From contig NZ_JAGQCU010000009.1 of NCBI RefSeq assembly GCF_024346355.1, positions 43,499 through 107,498 of the forward strand: a stretch of DNA of 64,000 nt. Reading direction: 5' to 3'. Below the pieces are notes generated by a model. The model was not told the DNA's origin, made no database searches, and was given only the letters and a program-made list of their open reading frames with translations. This stretch comes from Cyanobium sp. ATX 6A2 (GTDB lineage Bacteria; Cyanobacteriota; Cyanobacteriia; PCC-6307; Cyanobiaceae). How positions within the stretch are numbered: position 1 is the first letter of the stretch; each line of letters starts with the position of its first letter. Made by a program: the position numbers and the translations under genes. This document shows positions 7,868 through 16,471 of this stretch, piece by piece.

Positions 7868-8854
7868 ATGCCCTCTCCCTTCCGCTCCCTGCTGGGGGGT
7901 GCCCCGCGGCTGCTGCTGGTGGCCGCCTCGGCCCTGGGCCTGCTGCTCGCCTCCTGCGCCCCTGCCACCGGCCCCGGCGCTGATGGAGGCCAGAACGGCG
8001 AGGCCAGCGGTGATCTCAAGGTGGTCACCACCTTCCTGCCGATCACCCTGTTCACCCGGGCGGTGGCCGCAGGCTGCGCCGAGGTGAGCGCCCTGATCCC
8101 CCCCAGCACCGGTCCCCACGATTTCCAGTCGCGCCCCGGCGATCTGGTGGCCCTGCGCGAGGCCCAGGTGCTGGTGAAGAACGGTCTGGAGGTGGAGGAC
8201 TTCCTCGACAAGCTGGTGGAGTCGGCGGAGAACCCCGAGCTCACGGTGATCGACAGCAGCCGCGGCGTGGCCACCATCGAGAGCGACGACCACGGCCACA
8301 GCCAGGGCCACAGCCATGGCCACAGCCACGGGGCGGTGAACCCCCACATCTGGCTGGATCCCCAGCGGGCCGTGCAGCAGGTGGAGAGCATCCGTGATGG
8401 CCTCGTGGCTGCCGACCCCAGCTGCGCCGATGGCTACCGCCGCAACGCCGAGGCCTACATCGCCGAGCTGCGGGCTCTGGATGAGGTCATCGCCGCCGAG
8501 CTGGCCCCGTTCAGCGGCAAAACCTTCGTGGCCTTCCACGATTTCGCCCCCTACTTCGCCGAGCGTTACAACCTCAAGGCGGAGTTTGTGGTGGATGTGC
8601 CCGCGATGAATCCCACCCCCGCCGACCTGCGCCGGGTGAGCGAGATCGTGGAGCGCAGCGACCTGCGGGCCCTGCTCAGCGAACCCCAGGAGGGCAACCG
8701 GTCGTTCAATGCCCTGGCCAGGGATCTGGGGGTGCGCGTGAGCGTGTTTGATCCCCTGGAAACCGGCTCGGAGGAGGACGCCCGCGATCCATCCACCTAC
8801 CTGCGGGTGATGCGCGGCAACGTGGAGGAGCTGCGCCAGGCCTTCGCGGGCTGA
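7868..8854 (+). CDS. znuA: Zinc ABC transporter substrate-binding lipoprotein ZnuA
   Basis: The 328-aa protein has a lipoprotein signal (lipobox LLASC) and the metal-binding pattern of ZnuA: His in STGPHDF, a His-rich loop (DHGHSQGHSHGHSHG), His in NPHIWLDP, His in FHDFAPYF and a C-terminal acidic residue in the SVFDPL segment. The His-rich loop is characteristic of zinc-specific cluster A-I binding proteins. It is alone on the plus strand opposite the zur operon; the ATPase/permease pair with a matching Zur box is at 13844-15447. It captures zinc in the periplasm for ZnuBC. Confidence 0.93.
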   Translation: MPSPFRSLLGGAPRLLLVAASALGLLLASCAPATGPGADGGQNGEASGDLKVVTTFLPITLFTRAVAAGCAEVSALIPPSTGPHDFQSRPGDLVALREAQVLVKNGLEVEDFLDKLVESAENPELTVIDSSRGVATIESDDHGHSQGHSHGHSHGAVNPHIWLDPQRAVQQVESIRDGLVAADPSCADGYRRNAEAYIAELRALDEVIAAELAPFSGKTFVAFHDFAPYFAERYNLKAEFVVDVPAMNPTPADLRRVSEIVERSDLRALLSEPQEGNRSFNALARDLGVRVSVFDPLETGSEEDARDPSTYLRVMRGNVEELRQAFAG

Positions 8855-8949
8855 GCCCGGCTGGTGCCGGGGGTTGGGTCGGGTGTCTAGCGTCGTCGCA
8901 GACGCCTCCGGCCCACTCCCGGCCCCGGCTCACAGCCCCACGCGACCCC

Positions 8950-9951
8950 TTGCCCTTCCAGCTTTCCCACCCGTGTGGCCGCCAGCGGCCGGCGCCGCGA
9001 AGGCCCCGCCATGGGCTCGCCGCCACCCGCTGGGCTGGGGCGTTGTTGGCCCTGCTGCTCACAGGCTGCGGCGCTCCCGGGGCCGGGCCAGACCGCGCTG
9101 ACGGCGGCACCGACGGCAAGGACCGTCCCCTGGTGCTCACCAGCTTCACCGTGCTGGCCGACATGGCGTCCGAGGTGGCCTGCGGCCAGTTGCGGGTTGA
9201 GTCGATCACCCGGCCGGGCGCCGAGATCCACAGCTATGAGCCCACCCCCAGCGATCTGCGCCGCGCCCAGGACGCCCAGCTGGTGCTGATCAATGGCCTC
9301 AATCTGGAGCTCTGGGCGCAGCGCTTCCTGGCCAGCGCCACCGCCGCCGAGCGGGCCGTGGTGAGCGAGGGTGTGACGCTGATCCCGATCAGCTCGGACG
9401 CCGGCGCCGGCAAGCCCAACCCCCATGCCTGGATGTCACCGCTGCAGGCGCGCACCTATGTGGCCAACATCCGCGAGGCCTTCATCCGCCTCGATCCCGC
9501 CAACGCCGACACCTACCGCGGCTGTGCAGCCGACTACAACGCCCAGCTGGAGGCCCTGGATGGGGAGCTGCGTGAGCAGCTGGCGGTGCTGCCTCCCGAA
9601 CGCAGGCTGCTGGTGAGCTGTGAGGGTGCCCTCAGCTACATGGCGGCCGACTACGACCTGGAGGAGGCCTACCTCTGGCCGGTGAACGCGGAGTCGGAGG
9701 TCACTCCCCAGCGCATGGAACGGGTGATCCGCACGGTGCGGCAGCGGCAGGTGCCGGCGGTGTTCTGTGAGAGCACGGTGGACGACAGGTCCCAGCGGCG
9801 GGTGGCCGAGGAGACCGGCGCCCGCTTCGGCGGGGTGTTCTACGTGGATTCTCTGTCGGAGCCCGATGGTCCGGCGCCCACCTATCTCGACATGCTCCGC
9901 CACAACGCCGACACCCTGGTGCAGGGTCTCCGTGCCGATGGCCAGGGCTGA
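8950..9951 (+). CDS. mntC: Manganese-type ABC transporter substrate-binding lipoprotein (MntC/PsaA-like)
   Basis: About 333 aa from a TTG start at 8950; the start is uncertain because no ATG lies in front of the lipobox LLALLLTGC. Ligand motifs are AEIHSYEPTPSD (His), PNPHAWMSP (His), LVSCEGALSYMA (Glu in place of a third His) and FYVDSLS (Asp). The His2-Glu-Asp set and the absence of a His-rich loop point to the Mn/Fe clade. It overlaps the ATPase start by 14 bp, and the permease follows, giving a complete system. Confidence 0.88.
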   Translation: MPFQLSHPCGRQRPAPRRPRHGLAATRWAGALLALLLTGCGAPGAGPDRADGGTDGKDRPLVLTSFTVLADMASEVACGQLRVESITRPGAEIHSYEPTPSDLRRAQDAQLVLINGLNLELWAQRFLASATAAERAVVSEGVTLIPISSDAGAGKPNPHAWMSPLQARTYVANIREAFIRLDPANADTYRGCAADYNAQLEALDGELREQLAVLPPERRLLVSCEGALSYMAADYDLEEAYLWPVNAESEVTPQRMERVIRTVRQRQVPAVFCESTVDDRSQRRVAEETGARFGGVFYVDSLSEPDGPAPTYLDMLRHNADTLVQGLRADGQG

Positions 9952-10723
9952 GCGCCACCTGGATCACGTGCCCGCCGCCGCAGGCAGGGTGCCTGGCATC
10001 GCCGTGGACAACCTCACGGTGGGTTACAACGGCCGGCCGGCGGTGGTGGATGTGAGCCTGGAGCTGAGCTCCGGCAGCATCTGCGCCCTGGTGGGCATGA
10101 ACGGGGCCGGCAAGTCCACCCTGTTCAAGGCGTTGATGGGCTTCCTCAAGCCCAGCAGCGGCAGCATTCGCATCGCCGGCAGCGGCCTGCGCCAGGCCCA
10201 GCGCCGCCAGCTGGTGGCCTACGTGCCCCAGAGCGAGCAGGTGGACTGGGACTTCCCGATCCGCGTGTGGGATGTGGTGATGATGGGCCGCTACGGCGCC
10301 ATGGGGCTGCTGCGCTGGCCCTCGGCCGATGACCGGCGCCAGGTGCGGCGCGCCCTCGAGCGCGTTGACCTCTGGCCCCTGCGGCAGCGCCAGATCGGTG
10401 CCCTCTCCGGCGGCCAGCGCAAGCGGGCCTTCCTGGCCCGGGCCCTGGCCCAGGGAGCCCGGGTGCTGCTGCTCGATGAGCCCCTCAGCGGCGTGGACAT
10501 CAGCACCGAGCGGCTGATCATCGACCTGCTGATCGAGTTGCGCGACCAGGGCGCCACCGTGCTGCTGGCCACCCACGATCTGGAGTCGATTCCCAGCTTC
10601 TGCGACCGGGTGGTGCTGATCAACCGCACCGTGCTGGCCTACGGCGACACCTCGGAGGTGTTCACCCAGGCCAACCTGCTGCGCACCTTCACCACCCCAG
10701 CCCCTGCGGCCCCCAACCTCTGA
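9938..10723 (+). CDS. mntA: Manganese ABC transporter ATPase
   Basis: The 261-aa ABC ATPase has Walker A GMNGAGKST, Q-loop YVPQSEQVDWDFP, signature LSGGQRKR, Walker B VLLLDEPLSGVD and switch His in LATHDL. The QSEQVDWDFP loop is characteristic of Mn/Zn/Fe uptake ATPases of the MntA/PsaB type. Its start lies inside the binding-protein gene and its stop overlaps the permease start (TGATG), so the three genes form one transcription unit powering metal import. Confidence 0.93.
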   Translation: MARAERHLDHVPAAAGRVPGIAVDNLTVGYNGRPAVVDVSLELSSGSICALVGMNGAGKSTLFKALMGFLKPSSGSIRIAGSGLRQAQRRQLVAYVPQSEQVDWDFPIRVWDVVMMGRYGAMGLLRWPSADDRRQVRRALERVDLWPLRQRQIGALSGGQRKRAFLARALAQGARVLLLDEPLSGVDISTERLIIDLLIELRDQGATVLLATHDLESIPSFCDRVVLINRTVLAYGDTSEVFTQANLLRTFTTPAPAAPNL

Positions 10724-11568
10724 TGGACCTCCTGCTGGCACCGCTGCTGCAGCCGATGGAGATGGTGTTCATGCAGCGGGCCCTGGCCATCGGCGTGGTG
10801 GTGGCGGTGGTGTGCGCGGTGCTCTCCTGCTTCATGACCCTCAAGGGCTGGGCCCTGATGGGCGATGCGGTGTCCCATGCCGTGCTGCCCGGCGTGGTGA
10901 TCGCCTACGCCCTGGGCCTGCCCTTCGCCCTGGGCGCGTTCGTGTTCGGCGTGGGCTCGGTGGGGGTGATCGGCACCATCAAGCAGCACACCCGTGTCAA
11001 GGAGGACACGGTGATCGGGCTGGTGTTCACCGGCTTCTTCGCCCTGGGGCTGGTGCTGATCTCCAAGATTCGCAGCAGCGTTGACCTCACCCACATCCTG
11101 TTCGGCAACCTGCTGGGCATCACCGACGCCGACCTGGTGCAGACCCTGGTGATCAGTGCGGTGTGCTTGCTGGTGCTGCTGCTGCTGCGCCGCGATCTGC
11201 TGCTGTTCTGCTTCGATCCCACCCACGCCCGCACCATCGGGCTGAACACCGGGGTGCTGCACTACCTGCTGCTCACGCTGGTGAGCCTCACCGCCGTGGC
11301 CGGCCTGCAGACCGTGGGCATCATCCTGGTGGTGGCGATGCTGGTGACGCCTGGGGCCACGGCCTATCTGCTCAGCGACCGCTTCGATCGCATGACCTGG
11401 CTGGCCGTGCTTTCGGCGGTGAGTGCCACGGTGCTGGGGATCTATGCCAGCTACTGGTTCGATGCCTCCACGGCCGGCTGCATCGTGGTGGTGCAGACGC
11501 TGCAGTTTCTGCTGGTGATGGTGCTGGCCCCCCGGCACGGCCTGCTGGCACGGCGGCGTTCGCCCTGA
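10723..11568 (+). CDS. mntB: Manganese ABC transporter permease
   Basis: The 281-aa membrane protein of the ABC-3 family has eight to nine helices, with the family segments MQRALAIGVVVAVVCAVLSC, GDAVSHAVLPGVVIAYALG and VGIILVVAMLVTPGATAYLL. It is the third gene of the binding protein/ATPase/permease unit. It is clearly different from the two ZnuB proteins in this window, supporting a separate metal (manganese) for this transporter. Confidence 0.92.
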   Translation: MDLLLAPLLQPMEMVFMQRALAIGVVVAVVCAVLSCFMTLKGWALMGDAVSHAVLPGVVIAYALGLPFALGAFVFGVGSVGVIGTIKQHTRVKEDTVIGLVFTGFFALGLVLISKIRSSVDLTHILFGNLLGITDADLVQTLVISAVCLLVLLLLRRDLLLFCFDPTHARTIGLNTGVLHYLLLTLVSLTAVAGLQTVGIILVVAMLVTPGATAYLLSDRFDRMTWLAVLSAVSATVLGIYASYWFDASTAGCIVVVQTLQFLLVMVLAPRHGLLARRRSP

Positions 11569-11617
11569 AGATCTGCGGGCTGGAGGGCCCCTCCCCCCTG
11601 CGCTATTCCGGCTAGAA

Positions 11618-11632
11618 CGGGAACGATCCTCA
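11618..11632. promoter_or_regulatory. Zur box upstream of the second COG0523 GTPase
   Basis: CGGGAACGATCCTCA matches TGRGAA-N3-TTCTCA with one mismatch in each half. It lies 13 bp before the ATG at 11646, where bound repressor would block initiation. Confidence 0.75.
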
Positions 11633-11645
11633 TTCCAGACCCGGC

Positions 11646-12629
11646 ATGGCCTTCTCCACCGCCGTCCCCGCCGGCGAGCGCCTGCCGGTGACCGTGCTCA
11701 CCGGCTACCTCGGCGCCGGCAAAACCACGCTGCTCAACCGCATCCTCACCCATGAGCACGGCCTCAAGGTGGCGGTGATCGTGAATGAATTCGGCGAGGT
11801 GGGTATCGACAATCAGCTGGTGATTGATGCCGATGAGGAGATCTTCGAAATGAATAACGGCTGCATCTGTTGCACCGTTCGTGGCGATCTGATCCGCATC
11901 ATCGGCAATCTCATGAAGCGCCGTGATCGCTTCGACCACCTCGTGATTGAAACCACCGGTCTGGCGGATCCCGCCCCCGTGATCCAGACCTTCTTCGTCG
12001 ACGACGACCTGCGCGATGAGTTGCGGCTCGATGCAGTGGTGACCCTGGTGGATCTGCGCCACGTGCTGCAGCACTGGCAGGCCGACGAGGTGCAGGAGCA
12101 GCTGGCCTTTGCCGATGTGCTGCTGCTGAACAAGGCCGATCTCGTGGACGAGGCCGAGCGGGCGGCGATCGAGCAGCGGGTGCGGGCGATCAACCCGATG
12201 GCGCGGCTGCTCACCAGCACCAACGCCGATGTGCCGATGCAGCAGATTCTCGGGGTGGAGGCCTTCGAACTGGAGCGGGCCCTGAGCCTGGACCCCGGCT
12301 TCCTGGTCGACGACCACGACCATGAGCACGACGCAACGGTGGGCTCACTGGCGCTGGTGGAGGAGCGGCCCATGGATCTTGACAAGCTCGGCAGCTGGCT
12401 CTCCGAGTTGGTGGCGCAGCGCGGCCCCGACCTGTTCCGGATGAAAGGGATCATCCAGCTGGCCGGTGAAGACTGCCGCTACGTGTTCCAGTCGGTGCAC
12501 ATGCTGCTCGACGGTGACTTCGATCGCCCCTGGAAACCAGGCGAGCGGCGGCGCACCGAATTCGTGATCATCGGCCGCGATCTCGATGCCGCTGGCCTGC
12601 GGGCGGGCTTCGCCGCCTGTGGGGCCTGA
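11646..12629 (+). CDS. COG0523 (CobW-family) GTPase, second copy
   Basis: The 327-aa G3E GTPase has Walker A GYLGAGKT (20-27), CICC metal motif (73-76), ETTGLADP and NKAD, and a C-terminal CobW domain. Unlike the copy at 1886-3016 its linker carries only a short DDHDHEHD cluster rather than a long His tract. A Zur-like palindrome directly upstream indicates induction under zinc shortage. The two paralogues may serve different client proteins. It is followed after 6 bp by a WD40 gene, probably co-transcribed. Confidence 0.93.
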   Translation: MAFSTAVPAGERLPVTVLTGYLGAGKTTLLNRILTHEHGLKVAVIVNEFGEVGIDNQLVIDADEEIFEMNNGCICCTVRGDLIRIIGNLMKRRDRFDHLVIETTGLADPAPVIQTFFVDDDLRDELRLDAVVTLVDLRHVLQHWQADEVQEQLAFADVLLLNKADLVDEAERAAIEQRVRAINPMARLLTSTNADVPMQQILGVEAFELERALSLDPGFLVDDHDHEHDATVGSLALVEERPMDLDKLGSWLSELVAQRGPDLFRMKGIIQLAGEDCRYVFQSVHMLLDGDFDRPWKPGERRRTEFVIIGRDLDAAGLRAGFAACGA

Positions 12630-12635
12630 GCGGGT

Positions 12636-13688
12636 ATGGCAGCTGAGCCGGTGCTGGTGAACGAGCAGCTCAGTGGGGCGCTGCAGCAGCCGATCACGGC
12701 GCTGGCCTGGAGCCCGGATGGGGAGTTGGTGGCCATCGCCAGTGGTGGCGGTGAGCTGCTGCTGCTGGATTTCCGGGCGGGTTGCGAGGAACTCCTGCGC
12801 GGCGACCGCGACCAGAGCCTCGATGCCATCGGCTTCAGCAGCGACGGCCAGTTCCTGATGGCTGTGGGACAGGCCGGCGAGCTGCTGCTCTGGGAACTGG
12901 GCGGCAGCGGTGTGCGGCCCCTGGCCCTTGAGCCCCTCGCCCTCGGCGCCGGCTGGCTGGATGCGGCGGCGTGGCGGCCTTTGGGCCTGCTGCTGGCGGT
13001 GGCGGCGGGCCGTGAGGTGCGGCTCTGGGATGGGGCCAGCCGCCAGTGGTGCCCCCAGGTGCTCGATCTTCCCGGCACGGTGCAGGCCCTGGCCTGGAGC
13101 GCCGATGGCGCGCTGATGGCCGCCAGCTGCAACGGCGAGCTGGCCCTGTGGCAGCCCCTGGCCTCCCCAGCCCCGCCGCCGTTTCGTCTGGCCACCGCTT
13201 CGGCAGGGCTGGGGCTGGCCTTCTCGCCCCGGGCTGGGCTGCTGGCTGCTGGCCAGATGGACCGCTCGCTGCTGCTGTGGCCGGAGCTTGGCCAGGGCAC
13301 CCCCTGGCAGTTCAGTGGCTTTCCGGCCAAGGTGCGCCTGCTCGCCTGGAGTGATCAGCTGGGCTCGCTGGCGCCGCCCCTGGCTGTGGCGTCGGGCGAC
13401 ACCGTGGTGCTCTGGAGCCAGCACGACACCGGCTCCCGCGGCTGGCGACCGCAACCCCTGCTCTGGCATGGAGCCCGGGTGAATGCTCTGGCCTTCGCCC
13501 CCGGCCGCCCGCTTCTGGCCACGGCCTCCGGCGATGGCACGGTGGCGCTCTGGGATGGCAACGGCGCCCTGCGTCAGTCGCTGGAGGGGGATGGCCAGGG
13601 CTTCAATGCCCTGGCCTGGCGGCCCGATGGCCAGCACCTCCTGGCTGGGGGCGATCAGGGGCGCTGGTGGCTGTGGCCGGTGGCGTAG
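12636..13688 (+). CDS. WD40-repeat protein co-transcribed with the COG0523 GTPase
   Basis: The 350-aa protein has about seven blades, for example ITALAWSPDGELVAIASGGG at the N-terminus, QALAWSADGALMAASCNGE in the middle and VNALAFAPGRPLLATASGDG then FNALAWRPDGQHLLAGGDQG at the end. It has no signal peptide, so it is probably a cytoplasmic seven-bladed propeller and scaffold. It begins 6 bp after the GTPase stop, behind the same Zur-like box, so a partnership with the metallochaperone is a plausible inference. No catalytic domain is fused to it. Confidence 0.88.
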   Translation: MAAEPVLVNEQLSGALQQPITALAWSPDGELVAIASGGGELLLLDFRAGCEELLRGDRDQSLDAIGFSSDGQFLMAVGQAGELLLWELGGSGVRPLALEPLALGAGWLDAAAWRPLGLLLAVAAGREVRLWDGASRQWCPQVLDLPGTVQALAWSADGALMAASCNGELALWQPLASPAPPPFRLATASAGLGLAFSPRAGLLAAGQMDRSLLLWPELGQGTPWQFSGFPAKVRLLAWSDQLGSLAPPLAVASGDTVVLWSQHDTGSRGWRPQPLLWHGARVNALAFAPGRPLLATASGDGTVALWDGNGALRQSLEGDGQGFNALAWRPDGQHLLAGGDQGRWWLWPVA

Positions 13689-13725
13689 GCACTCGATGGC
13701 AGCGGCACCGAGCGCCTAGGCTCCA

Positions 13726-13740
13726 TGAGAATCGTTCTCA
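13726..13740. promoter_or_regulatory. Perfect Zur box upstream of znuC
   Basis: TGAGAATCGTTCTCA is an exact palindrome (6-bp arms, 3-bp centre) about 100 bp before znuC. It is the best site of the group and defines the consensus used for the others. Confidence 0.88.
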
Positions 13741-13843
13741 CGGGCTCTGGTCGCCGGGATGACTGACGGTTGTGAATGCTCTTGTGCTTGCTGCTTGGTT
13801 CCTCCAGTGATGGCTCCAGCGATGGCTCACGCCTGGGCGGCCC

Positions 13844-14620
13844 ATGGCTGAGCTGGTGCTGCAGGTGAGGGGGCTGCGGGTGCTGCGCGACGGCGTGCCC
13901 GTGGTGGATGACGTGAGCTTTGCGTTGCCCGCGGAGAGCGACACGGCCCTGGTGGGCCCCAACGGCGCCGGCAAGAGCACAGTGGTGGCGGCCGTGCTGG
14001 GGTTGCTGCCCCGTCAGGCCGGCGATGTGAGGCTCCTGGGCCAGCCCCTCAGCCCCCAGGGGCGCTGGCCCCGCTCCGTGCGCACCCAGGTGGCCTATCT
14101 CCCCCAGAGCCTGGCGGTGGAGGGAAGGTTTCCCCTCACGGTGCGGGACTTTGTGGGCTTCGGGTTTGATCCGGCCGGCCCGCGCTGGCCCTGGAGTGGC
14201 GCTGCCGGGCGCCGCCAGGCGATCGAGCGGGCCCTGGAGCGCACCCAGTGCAGTGCCCTGAGCGCCCGCTTGATCAGCGAGCTCTCCGGCGGCCAGTGGA
14301 AGCGGGTGCAGCTCGCCTTCTGCGTGGTGAGGCCCCGCCGCCTGCTGGTGCTCGATGAGGCCCAGGCGGGTCTGGATGCCCCCTCCAGCGAGCGCTTTCA
14401 ACAGCTGTTGCTGGATCTGCGCCGCCAGGAGGGCTGGACCGTGCTGCAGGTGTCCCACGACCTGGAGATGGTGCGGCGCAGCTGCGATCAGGTGCTGTGC
14501 CTCAACCGCCAGCTGCGCTGCAGCGGCAGCCCCGACCACGCCCTCAGTGCGCAGCGGCTGGCGGAGCTCTACGGACCCGGCTACGTGCCCTACCAGCATC
14601 ACCACGCTCCCCTGCCCTGA
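13844..14620 (+). CDS. znuC: Zinc ABC transporter ATPase ZnuC
   Basis: The 258-aa ABC ATPase has Walker A GPNGAGKST, Q-loop YLPQSLAV, signature LSGGQWKR, Walker B LLVLDEAQAGLD and switch His VSHDLEM. The C-terminus ends in a His cluster (YQHHHAPLP), which may bind metal. It overlaps the permease start (TGATG) and lies behind a perfect Zur box, so this is the zinc-repressed ZnuCB pair, with ZnuA encoded separately at 7868. Confidence 0.92.
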   Translation: MAELVLQVRGLRVLRDGVPVVDDVSFALPAESDTALVGPNGAGKSTVVAAVLGLLPRQAGDVRLLGQPLSPQGRWPRSVRTQVAYLPQSLAVEGRFPLTVRDFVGFGFDPAGPRWPWSGAAGRRQAIERALERTQCSALSARLISELSGGQWKRVQLAFCVVRPRRLLVLDEAQAGLDAPSSERFQQLLLDLRRQEGWTVLQVSHDLEMVRRSCDQVLCLNRQLRCSGSPDHALSAQRLAELYGPGYVPYQHHHAPLP

Positions 14621-15447
14621 TGGCTGCTGTTGAGGCTCTGCCGGCGCTTCTGGCGCTGCCGTTCATGCAGCGGGCCCTGCTGGGCGGGCTGCTCACCGGG
14701 GCCCTGGGCGGGCTGCTGGGCAGCGTGGCCGTGCTGCGTCAGCTCTCCTTCTTCAGCGACGCCCTCGGCCATTCGGCCCTCCTCGGCATCAGCCTGGGCA
14801 TCCTGCTGGGGGTCAACCCCACGCTGGTGCTCGTGCCCTTCGCCGTGCTGTTCGCCCTGCTGGTGAACCAGCTGGTGCAGCGCAGCCGCCTGCCCACGGA
14901 TGCCCTGCTGAACATCGTGTACTCCACCTCCCTGGCGTTGGCCGTGCTGGCCCTGAGCCTGGTGGACACCTACCGCGGCAACATCCAGCCGTTGCTGTTC
15001 GGCGACATCCTCGGCATCAGCTGGCCGGATCTCTGGGTGATCGCCGGCCTCTCCGTGCTGGCCCTGGGCTACCTGATCGTGAGCCTGAGGGCCCAGGTGC
15101 TGGTCATTCTCAGCGACGACCTGGCCGGGGCCTTCGGGGTTCAGATCAGCGCCCACCGGCTGGCGTTCATCGTGCTGCTGGCCGTGGTTGTGGCGGTGTC
15201 GATCAAGGCGGTGGGGGTGCTGTTGATCAGCGCCTTCGTGGTGATCCCCGCCTGCGCCGCGCGGCTGGTGAGCCGGCGCTTCTCCTCCTATGTGCTCACC
15301 TCGGTGCTGCTGGGGGGCAGTTGCGCGGTGCTGGGCCTGCTCGGTTCCGGACTCACCAACCTGCCTTCCGGCCCCTGCGTGGTGGTCGTTCAGTTCGCAG
15401 GCTTCCTGCTGGCCCTGCTCTGGAGCCGTCTGGTGGTGCGCACCTGA
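14620..15447 (+). CDS. znuB: Zinc ABC transporter permease ZnuB
   Basis: The 275-aa ABC-3 permease has about eight helices and the family segments PFMQRALLGGLLTGALGGLLG, FFSDALGHSALLGISLG and IKAVGVLLISAFVVIPACAARL. It is coupled to znuC by a 1-bp overlap. It shares long blocks with the second ZnuB at 21462, showing a cassette duplication. It forms the membrane channel for zinc import. Confidence 0.92.
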   Translation: MAAVEALPALLALPFMQRALLGGLLTGALGGLLGSVAVLRQLSFFSDALGHSALLGISLGILLGVNPTLVLVPFAVLFALLVNQLVQRSRLPTDALLNIVYSTSLALAVLALSLVDTYRGNIQPLLFGDILGISWPDLWVIAGLSVLALGYLIVSLRAQVLVILSDDLAGAFGVQISAHRLAFIVLLAVVVAVSIKAVGVLLISAFVVIPACAARLVSRRFSSYVLTSVLLGGSCAVLGLLGSGLTNLPSGPCVVVVQFAGFLLALLWSRLVVRT

Positions 15448-15448
15448 T

Positions 15449-15640
15449 TCACTTGCCGGCCTCGATCGTGATCCAGAGGGTGTGGTGGGCATCCACCACC
15501 TCCAGGGCCTCGAGATGCTCGGCCGTGAGGGCACGGGCATCGTCCAGCCGCCATTGCAGGCTGAGCTTGGAGAGCCGTTGCATGCACCAGTCGCGCAGCT
15601 GGGTGAGCTGCAGGGTGCGGTTGAGATGGTTGGACGCCAT
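15449..15640 (-). CDS. Small conserved-looking protein, 63 aa, unknown
   Basis: From the Met at 15640 the peptide reads as a compact soluble protein (LTQLRDWCMQRLSKLSLQW then LEVVDAHHTLWITIEAGK). A longer reading to 15820 adds a low-complexity polar N-terminus that is unlikely to be coding. It converges on znuB with one base between the stops. I do not recognise the family. Confidence 0.6.
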   Translation of the reverse strand: MASNHLNRTLQLTQLRDWCMQRLSKLSLQWRLDDARALTAEHLEALEVVDAHHTLWITIEAGK

Positions 15641-15942
15641 CAGCCCAGGGGAGGCGGGTTGATTCAGTGTGCTGGCGGGCGACGACCGCGGCTGATCCGA
15701 TTGCACAGCAGCGTGTGCCATTTGTTGCTCGGCACCGCCACCGGTGCCATGGATCACGCTCTCTTCACGATTTCTTCGCGCCCGCGGGTTGGGCGATCCG
15801 TTAGAAGAGTTTATGGACATGTTGCGCCATTCTCAGCCCAGCTTTCAACGTAGCAGTGTCGTTGCAGGGCTGCCTTGGGTGCTGCTCAAATGTTGATAGC
15901 CCGCACTGTTTTAGAGTTCTCCCAGTTTTATACACCCCACCG
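15641..15942. other. Intergenic region upstream of ferritin
   Basis: About 300 bp, less GC-rich than its surroundings, particularly the last 60 bp before the ferritin ATG. It presumably carries the ferritin promoter and the start region of the small minus-strand gene. No clear operator or RNA gene was seen; ORFs here lack protein character. Confidence 0.5.
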
Positions 15943-16464
15943 ATGCAAGATCTCACCCAGGCCATCAACAGCCACCTCGCGTCCGAATTCCAGGCCAGCC
16001 ACACCTATCTGGCGATGTCGATCTGGCTGCGGGAGAAGGATCTTGCCGGCTTCTCGCAGTACATGCTCGAGAAGAGCAATGAGGAGCGGGGCCATGCCGC
16101 CCGCATGATTTCCTACCTGGTGGATTGCGATGAGCCGGTGGAGCTGCCCACCATCGAAGCTCCGGAGCGCAGCTGGCCCTCGGTGCAGCAGCTGTTCGAT
16201 CGGGTGTTCGAGATGGAGAAGCAGGTCACCGCCTCGATCAACGGCCTCTACTCCCTGGCCGAGGAGGCGGGCGAGCGCAGCGCCTCAGCGATGCTCGACT
16301 GGTTTGTGAACGAGCAGATCCAGGAGGAGGCGGAAGCCCGCTTCGTGCTCAAGCGGCTGCGGCTGGCCGGCGACAACAGCGCCGCCCTGTTGCTGCTCGA
16401 CCAGCAGTTCCTCGAGGGCAATGCCCTGGCCCACGTGAAGACGGGCATCCCAGGGGGGCGCTGA
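15943..16464 (+). CDS. Ferritin (bacterial FtnA-type)
   Basis: The 173-aa four-helix ferritin has ferroxidase residues visible as Glu in NSHLASEFQASHTYLAM, ExxH in NEERGHAARM, Glu in FEMEKQVTASI and the C-terminal NEQIQEEAE helix. It stores iron as ferric mineral in the cytosol. It begins MQDLTQAINSHL and ends 7 bp before the feoB start, so both are likely in one transcript, pairing ferrous iron import with storage. Confidence 0.92.
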   Translation: MQDLTQAINSHLASEFQASHTYLAMSIWLREKDLAGFSQYMLEKSNEERGHAARMISYLVDCDEPVELPTIEAPERSWPSVQQLFDRVFEMEKQVTASINGLYSLAEEAGERSASAMLDWFVNEQIQEEAEARFVLKRLRLAGDNSAALLLLDQQFLEGNALAHVKTGIPGGR

Positions 16465-16471
16465 TCTCCCC

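Noticed and set aside
8281..8335. DNA tandem repeat in znuA
   Set aside because: It is just the His/Gly-Ser coding repeat of the metal loop, explained by protein function.
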